Below, in pieces: positions 56,334 to 63,200 of a stretch of 64,000 bases of DNA. The DNA comes from Winogradskyella sp. PG-2 (GTDB lineage: Bacteria > Bacteroidota > Bacteroidia > Flavobacteriales > Flavobacteriaceae), in contig NZ_AP014583.1 in NCBI RefSeq assembly GCF_000828715.1, positions 1,920,001 through 1,984,000 on the forward strand, written 5' to 3'. The notes under the pieces were generated by a model that saw only the letters and a list, made by a program, of their open reading frames with translations, ran no database searches and had not been told where the DNA came from. The position numbers and the translations under genes were made by a program. The first letter of the stretch is position 1, and the number at the start of each line of letters is the position of its first letter.

Positions 56334-56771
56334 TTAATTTTTTTTGCGTTTAGATTTATAAGGCTTAGCAGAATCTAATGCTCCAATCATTTCTACTAAA
56401 TCTTCTGTTAAAACTAATTTAATAAAAGTAGTATCATCTTTTATAGTAACCTGTTGGTTTTCAAAACCTAAATAGCTAAAGATTAAAACATCTCCTGTTT
56501 TAAGTTTTACTGGGAAAGTAAATTCACCATTAGAATCTGTGTTTACACCAGTACGCGTTCCTTGAAGAACAATATTTACACCCGGAAGTGCACCATCTTC
56601 TGTGCTAACAAGGCCTTTTATAGTGCGCTCGTTAGATATAACTTCTTTAGTTGGTGTAGAATTGGTTTGCGCATAGGTTGGATTAAAACTAAGTAGTGCA
56701 AACATCATAATGCCGATAAGGTTAATAACCTTAAGGGTTTGTTTTTGAGATAATGTTAATTGTGTTTTCAT
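56334..56771 (-). CDS. Stand-alone carboxypeptidase-regulatory-like (CarbopepD_reg) domain protein
   Basis: A 145-residue exported protein consisting of a hydrophobic leader (about residues 14-35), then one beta-sandwich domain of the type found at the N-terminus of SusC-like receptors (RTIKGLVSTEDGALPGVNIVL, VNTDSNGEFTFPV, LIFSYLGFENQQV) and a basic tail rich in Lys/Arg. It lacks the plug and barrel. It could be a free-standing domain or the remnant of a TonB receptor. No receptor-like sequence follows in the downstream DNA, which favours a genuine small protein. Confidence 0.8.
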   Translation of the reverse strand: MKTQLTLSQKQTLKVINLIGIMMFALLSFNPTYAQTNSTPTKEVISNERTIKGLVSTEDGALPGVNIVLQGTRTGVNTDSNGEFTFPVKLKTGDVLIFSYLGFENQQVTIKDDTTFIKLVLTEDLVEMIGALDSAKPYKSKRKKN

Positions 56772-56930
56772 AATATCTTTGTTTTGTTTACATCTAAACT
56801 AATTGCTTTGGTTAAAGATATGAAATAGGGTTGAGTTATCCAGAGGATTGGTTGAGTAAAGTATGGGTTTTGATTAGTGAAGTTTTGTAGTTATGCTAGA
56901 ATTAGTCATCAATTATACAAATGATTGTCC

Positions 56931-58364
56931 TTATTTAATTCCCAAATACGTTTTTACGTTTTCTTTCTTAAAATTGTTTTTTAAAAAAGGATGAGCTTCA
57001 GTATTAAATACGTACTCATTAAAATTAAAGACATCTTTATTCACTGATGCTAAATAAAAATACTTAAGAGTTTCAGCACAAAAATATGTAGCTATGTAAT
57101 CTTTTTCCTTCATCGTACGTACGTCAGATACAGCATGAAAAGCAATTTCATTCATACAGCAGCTTTTTATATCTGACCAATATTTTTGAATCATTTTTAA
57201 ATATTTTTCCTTGCCTGTGATTTGATGCAAATAGTATGCAGATTCTATTATTTCAGGATTTAATTCTGAGTTGCCATATTCAATTTTGTCTTCACAATAC
57301 AGGTATCTGGTTGGCAATAAACCATATTTATCCCATAGCCAATCCCAAGTTGCCATAATATTTTCTGCGTTCTCTATATCACCATGAAGTGCTTGTATGG
57401 CTGAAAAAAAAGCATCATAAAGTGACATAGATTGTTTCACTATTTCACCAGTTTCCATATTTACACATGCATAAAATTGTCTTCCATTATAATCATCTGA
57501 ATAGTACTGGTTAATTTTCGCAATACTATACTCCCAAACCTTTTCTATTTCGGGATCAGGGAAGAGCAAGTTACTTTTAAATAAGTATTCATAATAAGAA
57601 TCCATTCCTGCTTGAAGGTAAGACCAGTTATTAGTCCATTCACCTGATTCTACATTAATAAGATCACCTGGAAATCCAATGTTCGATTTCCTTTTAAAAA
57701 CGGCCATTGTTGCTTTCTTTGCTGCCTGATAATATTTAGGATTCTGTGAATAATAGCTTAAGATTCCGAATTCAAATAAATAAGTTGCTGCTTGTGCTGT
57801 ATTTACAATATTCCCACTGCCTTTTCCGTGGTTGCCACTTGTTTTTCCTGTCTTAAGATTTACGGAATGATAAGGAATACCTGTTGGTGAATTAAATGCA
57901 GGTAATAATCGATCTCCAAAATCGATGGCTTTAGATAGAACATCAGGGTTTTTAGTAATATCATAAATGGCTAATAATCCACCAAGAATTCTAATGTTTA
58001 CCTCAAATACTTGAACATATACATCTTTATCCCAGTTCATTTTGAGTGCATAATTCTCAATTTCTTTTGCCTCTTCTTTTAGTCCCATTACAGATAATGT
58101 ACTATATGCATCTATTGGCGAAATTCCTAGTGAATGCTCATACCAATTAAATCCAGATTTAGATAATGGTAGTAATACATCCTTACCCCAAGCATAGGTT
58201 TTATAAGCATTCCAAGATCGAAGCATTTGTGCTTTAATCTCTGAAGATTCGTATTGTAATATGTCCTTGGAATTTAGATTCGTAGTTGATTTTTGCTTTT
58301 TTTCGGAATTAATGCAAGATGAAAATATAAGTAAAGCAATAAAAATAAAATTTTGGAATTTCAT
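56931..58364 (-). CDS. GH47-family alpha-1,2-mannosidase lipoprotein
   Basis: A 477-residue exported lipoprotein (Cys in FSSCINSEK, about residue 17) with an (alpha/alpha)7 barrel of the GH47 class. RSWNAYKTYAWGKDVLLPLS is the family opening. The three catalytic acids are present: Glu121 (VFEVNIRILGG), Asp255 (AGMDSYYEYLFK) and Glu371 (LNPEIIESAYYL). The calcium-site Thr is in the terminal FNTEAHPF. GH47 enzymes are best known from eukaryotic N-glycan trimming; bacterial members are fewer. It would trim alpha-1,2-mannose, perhaps from scavenged yeast, algal or host glycans. It is a single gene with no other mannan enzymes nearby. Confidence 0.88.
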   Translation of the reverse strand: MKFQNFIFIALLIFSSCINSEKKQKSTTNLNSKDILQYESSEIKAQMLRSWNAYKTYAWGKDVLLPLSKSGFNWYEHSLGISPIDAYSTLSVMGLKEEAKEIENYALKMNWDKDVYVQVFEVNIRILGGLLAIYDITKNPDVLSKAIDFGDRLLPAFNSPTGIPYHSVNLKTGKTSGNHGKGSGNIVNTAQAATYLFEFGILSYYSQNPKYYQAAKKATMAVFKRKSNIGFPGDLINVESGEWTNNWSYLQAGMDSYYEYLFKSNLLFPDPEIEKVWEYSIAKINQYYSDDYNGRQFYACVNMETGEIVKQSMSLYDAFFSAIQALHGDIENAENIMATWDWLWDKYGLLPTRYLYCEDKIEYGNSELNPEIIESAYYLHQITGKEKYLKMIQKYWSDIKSCCMNEIAFHAVSDVRTMKEKDYIATYFCAETLKYFYLASVNKDVFNFNEYVFNTEAHPFLKNNFKKENVKTYLGIK

Positions 58365-58423
58365 TATTTTTTCAAATTAGATCTATTTAAGAAAATCAAT
58401 CATAGGCTTATTACACACCAGTA

Positions 58424-58801
58424 TTATTTCTTTTCTACACGCAAAATTTTCTCCATTTTTCGACCTTTTGCCAATTCATTAATTAGCTTTTCCATTTGTC
58501 TTCATTGCTTATATAATTCAAACTCATCTTCTATTTCTTCAATACGATAACCACAAACAACTCCTTTAATCATGTGTGCATTGGGATGGATTTTTGCTTT
58601 TTCAAAAAATGTTCTAAAGGTTACTTTCTCTGCAATAAGGGTTTGTAATTTATTGTCATCAAAACCAGTGAACCACTCTAAGACCTGATGGAACTCCGCT
58701 CTTGTTCTACCGTGTTTTTCTGATCTATTCCAGTAAAGAGGTTAAATAGATGCAAAGATCATATTCGCAACTTTTTCATTTTTTTCAGATGTAACCTTCA
58801 T
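58424..58801 (-). pseudogene. DUF2200 gene remnant with two in-frame stop codons
   Basis: One frame of 125 codons reads as a DUF2200-type protein: NMIFASI*PLYWNRSEKHGR, TRAEFHQVLEWFTGF, MIKGVVCGYRIEEIED and MEKLINELAKGRKMEKIL. It is broken by TAA at codon 20 (58742-58744) where the family has an aromatic residue, and by TGA at codon 100 (58502-58504) where a TGG is plausible. The rest is in frame and well kept, so the gene died recently. It follows the small membrane ORF and the 90-residue ORF on the same strand. Confidence 0.82.
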
Positions 58802-58821
58802 TTTTTATTCCGTTTTATAAT

Positions 58822-58902
58822 TCAGTTAAATAAATTTCCAATTATTGCAATCAGAATTATAATTCCGATTACTGCTCCAGAGATAGCAATATATAATTTC
58901 AT
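58822..58902 (-). CDS. 26-residue single-helix membrane peptide
   Basis: The ORF encodes KLYIAISGAVIGIIILIAII and ends in GNLFN. It is a single hydrophobic helix with a short basic start. It begins 6 bp after the stop of the 90-residue gene, so it is likely co-translated. The reading frame is short but the composition is strongly that of a membrane helix, unlike chance AT-rich sequence. Role unknown. It could be a toxin-like or structural peptide partnered with the upstream protein. Confidence 0.5.
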   Translation of the reverse strand: MKLYIAISGAVIGIIILIAIIGNLFN

Positions 58903-58908
58903 AACTTT

Positions 58909-59181
58909 CTATTCATCTCTAAAGTCCGAAATCAGATGAGATTCCGTATTCGCAACAATTCCATTATTCGTCACGATCCGGTCAATGTTTTCCATATCAG
59001 AGTCGAGTAGAAAATATCTAATTGAGTCTCCAAATGGTTGCTCATTTATGTTAGCGTAAAATTTTATTCCGCTTTTATGTAATTCAGATTCGAATATGAT
59101 TTTATCTTTTAGTAAAACATAAAGCTTGTAATATTCTTTGAGTTTTATGTCAAAATTATTTTCAGACAAAGTTGAGTTCAT
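58909..59181 (-). CDS. 90-residue hypothetical protein, loosely DUF2007-like
   Basis: A small cytosolic protein. EYYKLYVLLKDKIIFESELH followed by KSGIKFYANINE and RYFLLDSDMENIDRIV recalls the DUF2007/putative signal-transducing fold (residue pairs that bind or sense through a two-strand, two-helix unit), but the match is weak. It is followed after 6 bp by the 26-residue membrane peptide, a pairing that suggests joint function. No promoter is clear. It sits in accessory DNA beside long hairpin elements and decayed genes. Confidence 0.55.
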   Translation of the reverse strand: MNSTLSENNFDIKLKEYYKLYVLLKDKIIFESELHKSGIKFYANINEQPFGDSIRYFLLDSDMENIDRIVTNNGIVANTESHLISDFRDE

Positions 59182-59189
59182 ATTGCACC

Positions 59190-59350
59190 CAATGTATTTG
59201 TGTGTTGTTGGTTACGTGGTTAAGCAACTAAGTTAGCAAACAAATCACAGATAGAAAATTACAGCGGATATAAACGTAGTGAACTGGTAAAGCAATTTTC
59301 GTAAGTCGCCAGTGACCTAGCAATTAATTATAAACGTTGTTGTGCTATCG
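59190..59350. repeat. Hairpin element A, 3' of the DUF6090 remnant
   Basis: A 160-bp non-coding element with weakly complementary ends. The right end reads GCAATTAATTATAAACG and then TTGTTGTGC, a motif shared in looser form with elements B to E. Internal inverted segments include ACTGG / CCAGT. It is more degenerate than elements C-E. Confidence 0.45.
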
Positions 59351-59426
59351 TTATTTTTATAAAATTACTATCAGTCATTGCACTATTAATAATCAGTTTA
59401 GTGATTGTCTGTTAGATATTCATTAA

Positions 59427-60097
59427 TCATTTCAAGGTTTTTTTAACTTGTTTTTGGGCCTCACTAAAACCTGAAAGTTGAACAGATCTATTGTGTTTAT
59501 TGTTTCTCAATATTCCAATAAACTCTATGTCATTAATAATATAGTTTAAAGCTGATAAGTCTTTCGGTCTTTCTAAATTCCTAATGTTTAGAGGAAAACC
59601 ATATTTGATAAGATAATCACGAAATAAATTTAAACTGTACATAGAAAGACCTTCAAAACTTGTATTGTTAATCTGGTTTGAAAATTTAGAACAGTATATG
59701 GTCAAGTTATTATGCAAAGAATCTCGCAAGATGTTCGTTCTCGGGTGTTTATTCAATTTGTTGTATCCGAAATTTAATGGATCAAAAGATGTAACAGAAT
59801 GAACTTTTGAAATAGCATTTAATAATGAGTCGGTTGACATATTATTACCATTAATTAATATATTGTCAATATTTTTATTGAATATTTTAATATAATCGAT
59901 TTCCTCATTTAAATATAAAAGGTCTTGATTAAGGTCATTTTGAACTTCTTTTATAATTTGTTTTAATTCGTTTTTAAAAGTTACTTTTTGATTCCAATTA
60001 CGACAAGTACAATTTCTCCAAGAGCATATTTAAAATACTTTCCAGTTTTATTTTTCTCCATAAGGTCGTATCGTATTTTTCTAAAGAATTTTATCAT
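59427..60097 (-). pseudogene. DUF6090-type membrane protein gene broken by a repeat-mediated deletion
   Basis: The gene opens at ATG 60097 with MIKFFRKIRYDLMEKNKTGK and YALGEIVLVVIGI, the hallmark start of DUF6090 proteins. It then goes out of frame at ATTCCAAT (59991-59998; ATTGGAAT on the minus strand). The other frame continues as NWNQKVTFKNELKQIIKEVQ down to the stop at 59427. Intact relatives read GILIALQINNWN here, whose coding sequence would carry ATTGGAAT twice. Deletion between the two copies would remove 31 bp, and adding 31 bp back makes the length 702, a multiple of three. The lost part is the end of the only membrane helix. An internal ATG at 59840 leaves a 137-residue fragment. 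Confidence 0.8.
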
Positions 60098-60119
60098 TGG
60101 TTATTGGCTGGTTATAATG

Positions 60120-60257
60120 AAGCACATCGTGTTCGTGTATGATTAGTAGCGAGCTAATATGCGCTACTTTTCGGAAAGTAAAATACAAAATTATAAAAGA
60201 ATAGCGACTTGAATTAAGATTCAAATCGCTATTACTTGTGCGCGTTGTTAGTTATAG
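60120..60257. repeat. Hairpin element B, 3' of the NmrA-type gene
   Basis: The element ends directly at the stop codon of the gene at 60258. Its outer arms are imperfectly complementary (TAGTAGCGA near 60145 and TCGCTATTACTTGTGCGCG near 60226-60244). It contains a nearly perfect 15-bp inner hairpin at 60200-60233 (AATAGCGA-C-TTGAAT / ATTCAA-A-TCGCTATT) and smaller ones (GTAGCG/CGCTAC). The right end GCGCGTTGTTAGTTATAG parallels elements A and C. Confidence 0.6.
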
Positions 60258-61094
60258 TTACTGAACTTCAACTTGACTCCATATCCCAGTTTCAGCAGTT
60301 TCTTTTGCATATTCTAGAAATGTTTTCGCTTTTCTGCCTAGAACTCGTTCAATATCATTAACTACCATTTGATTCTTTGGATTGGTTAAAACATGACTAA
60401 ATAAATACTCGATTAACCAAACAACATCATTAGGTATTTGCATTTGCTTCATACCATCAATATACTGTTCTAATGTGATGTCATAGAAGTTTAATGGTCT
60501 GTTACTAGTCTTTGAAATGATATTCACAATATCCTTAAAAGTGATTAATTCTGGACCAGTTACCTCAATAATTTTACCATTATAAGTATCATCTAGTAAG
60601 ACAGTTGCTGCTACTTCTGCAATATCATTAGCATCTACAAATGGAATTAAAACATCAGACAACGGTAATGCCACTTCTCCAGATAGAATAGGTTCTAAAA
60701 AGAAACTCTCACTCCAATTTTGGTTAAACCAAGAAGCTCTGACTATTGTATGATTCATGCCAGAATCCATTATAATTTTTTCACATGCTTCTGCTTCGAT
60801 TTCACCTTTTCCAGAAAGTAATACCATTTTTTTAACTCCTAATTCTATAGCTAAATGAGTTAAACTTTCTATGGCTTCTTTGGCTCCTGGAACAGCTAGG
60901 TCAGGATAATATGTGACATACATTTTTTCAATGCCGTTTAAGGCTTCTATCCAAGTGTCTTTATTATCCCAATCAAAGCTTGGTGTTGCTTGTCTTGAAC
61001 CAATTCTAGGCGTAATTCCTTTGTTTTGTAATTGTTCAACTACTCGGCGACCAGTCTTACCAGTTCCACCAATAACTAAAATGTTTGATTTCAT
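60258..61094 (-). CDS. NmrA-like NAD(P)-binding reductase
   Basis: A 278-residue atypical short-chain dehydrogenase of the NmrA/quinone-reductase group. The dinucleotide motif NILVIGGTGKTGRRVVEQL is at residues 4-22, followed by KMVLLSGKG and HTIVRASWFNQN, where NmrA members lack the usual Tyr-x-x-x-Lys catalytic pair. The function may be a redox sensor or quinone/enone reductase. It is preceded by a TAnnTTTG promoter and 21-bp direct repeats, with a decayed AraC-type gene immediately upstream on the same strand, which suggests it was AraC-controlled. A long hairpin element abuts its stop. Confidence 0.9.
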   Translation of the reverse strand: MKSNILVIGGTGKTGRRVVEQLQNKGITPRIGSRQATPSFDWDNKDTWIEALNGIEKMYVTYYPDLAVPGAKEAIESLTHLAIELGVKKMVLLSGKGEIEAEACEKIIMDSGMNHTIVRASWFNQNWSESFFLEPILSGEVALPLSDVLIPFVDANDIAEVAATVLLDDTYNGKIIEVTGPELITFKDIVNIISKTSNRPLNFYDITLEQYIDGMKQMQIPNDVVWLIEYLFSHVLTNPKNQMVVNDIERVLGRKAKTFLEYAKETAETGIWSQVEVQ

Positions 61095-62037
61095 AATTTT
61101 TGTTTTTTGAATTATGATACAAATCTATAGCAGCTATAAACCAACGACTTATTCGATAAGAATTATGATTTATTCGAAAAGAATTTTGAACTTTGCTAGG
61201 TCTATAGCCAAACTTTCTTTCAAAAGCGTTAGAGAAAGAACCTAAACTATCGTAACCTACAGCCCAAGCGGCTTCTTGAATTGTTTTTTGTTCGTTTTTA
61301 ATTAAACTGTAGGCTTTTTTTAAGCATTCGTTTTGTAAGTATTTGAAAACAGGAACGCCAAACTGCGCTTTAAATTCTATTTTAAGGGTATTGGTATTGG
61401 TTCCAATTCTGTTGGCCAATTCTGTTAAGGAAGGTGGATTCTCTAAATCGGATAATAAAATTTCTTGGGCAAGATTAATTTTTTCAAGTTGCGAAGTATT
61501 AAATCTTGTGTTTTGTTGTTTTGCTAATTGCGCAAAATAATGAGAAAGTAAAGCAGTGATATGACTTTTATAAAACATCATTTTAATCTCACCCTCGTAA
61601 GTATTGCTAAAGAATTGTTCCACTAATAGAAACATTTCGGGGCTCATATTAAATACAGGGCCTTCTACATAATGATCTTTAGGGTGTACTAACTGATATA
61701 AAAATTGTTCCAAGAATTGACTTTCACCATTAGGTAATTTGTCTATGTTTCTTATTGTTGTAGCTATTACTAAACATTGCAGCGATTTTAGTTTGGAAAC
61801 ATGATGTTCAAACTCTACTTTGTCAGCTGCGTAAAATGATAAAACCATGCCTTTGGTATGATGGAATTCTTTGGTTTTTCCATCAAATTTTACGTTAAGA
61901 CCAACATCTCCTGCACCATAAAATGCGATAGCTATTATAGGCTCGTCAAAAAAGCATCAATCGATTAAATTGTTGTCGGTAGAAGCTTCTTCCAATAAAA
62001 TGGTATAATCATTTATGTCGATTATTTCACGATTCAT
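61057..62037 (-). pseudogene. AraC-family regulator gene with an in-frame TGA near the start
   Basis: A frame of 326 codons starts at ATG 62037 (MNREIIDINDYTILLEEAST) and has TGA at codon 27 (61957-61959). It resumes with CFFDEPIIAIAFYGAGDVG and continues intact to 61057. The C-terminal part holds a complete AraC helix-turn-helix pair (SLTELANRIGTNTNTLKIEF, then EAAWAVGYDSLGSFSNAFER and KFGYRPSKVQ). An internal ATG at 61848 would give 263 residues lacking the N-terminus of the sensor domain. The reading frame runs 38 bp into the NmrA gene, and its unusual tail (after KVQ) is encoded by regulatory direct repeats rather than conserved sequence. Confidence 0.75.
61120..61185 (-). promoter_or_regulatory. 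Direct-repeat operator and promoter of the NmrA-type gene
   Basis: Two head-to-tail 21-bp repeats at 61144-61164 and 61165-61185 agree at 18 of 21 positions (core TTATTCGA.AAGAATT). The two-helical-turn spacing is typical of AraC half-sites. On the minus strand a -7 box TAGATTTG lies at 61120-61127, 26 bp before the ATG, so the repeats occupy about -24 to -65, an activator position. The upstream AraC-type gene is the natural binder. Confidence 0.65.
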
Positions 62038-62070
62038 TCTTTTTTTTATATCAATCAGGTTTAATTATTG

Positions 62071-62232
62071 CCAACGCCCACTGTGTATGGCGTAGTGAGG
62101 CGCGCCTCACGGAAAGCTATTGTTGCGCCTGATTAGCTATACACGCTGTTGTGTGTAGTATCGTTCGGAGTTCTCGTAGACTCGACTAAATATACATAAA
62201 ATTAGCGAGGTGCGACAAACAGTGGGCGTTGG
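62071..62232. repeat. Hairpin element C
   Basis: Perfect 14-bp outer arms CCAACGCCCACTGT (62071-62084) and ACAGTGGGCGTTGG (62219-62232) are 134 nt apart. Inside is a perfect 16-bp palindrome GTGAGGCGCGCCTCAC (62095-62110) and a motif GATTAGCTATACACG then CTGTTGTG. The element is visibly more GC-rich than the surrounding genes. No ORF is seen. Confidence 0.75.
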
Positions 62233-62302
62233 TATGTAATTAGTAGAAGGGCAGCGTTTGGAAAACGCGATTCTACGTGCCGTAGGCAATTACATACCAA
62301 CG
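62227..62302. repeat. Hairpin element D
   Basis: A nested hairpin with perfect 15-bp arms CGTTGGTATGTAATT (62227-62241) / AATTACATACCAACG (62288-62302), then GTAGAA / TTCTAC, then GCGTTT / AAACGC around the loop. It shares its left arm with the right arm of element C. Confidence 0.78.
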
Positions 62303-62429
62303 GTCTCGGCTATGAGTAGTTGCGTGGGTTAGTACTAAACTTTGCAAGTGCACACCAAACTGAAAATCTGCGAGGATTTTCAGAAGTAGGCGAGAACAAG
62401 CAATTACTTATAGCCATTGTTGGTAGCCG
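62303..62429. repeat. Hairpin element E, abutting the CD-NTase stop
   Basis: Outer arms GGCTATGAGTAGTTGC (62308-62323) and GCAATTACTTATAGCC (62400-62415) pair at 14 of 16 positions. An inner perfect 9-bp stem CTGAAAATC / GATTTTCAG (62360-62383) has a TGCGAG loop. It ends with CATTGTTGGTAGCCG followed by a T run, 7 bp before the stop codon of the gene at 62436, so it may also serve as the transcription terminator of that gene. Confidence 0.75.
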
Positions 62430-62435
62430 TTTTTT

Positions 62436-63200
62436 TTATTCAAATGCTTTTTTTATTTCTATTTCAGCCAATGCATTCCAACCTTGACGTTCATTTTCTT
62501 TAGTTTCTGCTACAATTTTTTTAAGTCTATCAACTTTATTCTGTTTGTATTCAGGTAAATTATATGTTGGCAAACCTTCAACTGCTTGAAAAAAATAGTC
62601 TTTTAGGTTGTAACATAAAAAGAAAAATTTGCCTACAACATATTCTTCTATTTCATAAGAAGAGTAAACTCGATAGTTTAATACGTTCCAATATTTTAAC
62701 AATCGAATTAACTTTCTAATTTGATAATTATTATCTCTATTCTTGTCGTTTAATTTGTCTTTAAAAGTAAGTGGATAAGTTCCTATCCAAGTTGTATAAA
62801 TTGAAGCAGGTGCAGGAATATTAAAAGTTCCCCAAGCAGGCACTAATTCAAATTTTATATGACTGAGTTCAAGTACAATTGTCGGTGATGATTGATATAT
62901 TTCATTTTTAGAATAGTTTGCTTCTGCAAATCTTTTCAGTCTATTCATTAAAGTTTGAGGTGTCCATTCAGAACCATCTTTAAAACTTACTAAAAAATCT
63001 ACATCTGAATTTGAGTCTTTACTTCTTCTTAAAATTGTTTTTCTGTCATATGAACCAAAAACAAACTTGCTTTCAATATTGTCGAAATAGTTGCCAAGTT
63101 TTGTTGATAGTGTGTTAATTGAAGTGTCTATTGATGTTCTTTCCCAATCAGAAATAGTAATTGAACTTGATAAGTCGGTTAAGTATGATAATACAGACAT
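62436..63200 (-). CDS. CD-NTase (SMODS-type nucleotidyltransferase), probable CBASS signal synthase
   Basis: A 254-residue nucleotidyltransferase of the Pol-beta superfamily, similar to cGAS/DncV-like enzymes that make cyclic oligonucleotides during phage infection. FVFGSYDRKTILRRSKDSNS followed by DVDFLV gives the G-S...D-x-D active site. The third acidic residue is Glu in HIKFELVPAW, where many relatives have Asp. The C-terminal helical domain includes NYQIRKLIRLLKYWN. It begins directly after the stop of the S-4TM gene, a coupled two-gene arrangement known for CBASS. No Cap2/Cap3 genes lie downstream, only hairpin elements, which fits a minimal (type I) system. Confidence 0.82.
   Translation of the reverse strand: MSVLSYLTDLSSSITISDWERTSIDTSINTLSTKLGNYFDNIESKFVFGSYDRKTILRRSKDSNSDVDFLVSFKDGSEWTPQTLMNRLKRFAEANYSKNEIYQSSPTIVLELSHIKFELVPAWGTFNIPAPASIYTTWIGTYPLTFKDKLNDKNRDNNYQIRKLIRLLKYWNVLNYRVYSSYEIEEYVVGKFFFLCYNLKDYFFQAVEGLPTYNLPEYKQNKVDRLKKIVAETKENERQGWNALAEIEIKKAFE

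Noticed and set aside
60200..60233. A simple rho-independent terminator for the NmrA gene
   Set aside because: The stem is strong but has no following T run on the minus strand and is nested in a larger element; treated as part of element B.
59190..62435. Classical integron attC sites
   Set aside because: The ends do not show the GTTRRRY / RYYYAAC core pair, and no integrase gene lies in the window. Kept only as hairpin elements of unknown type.
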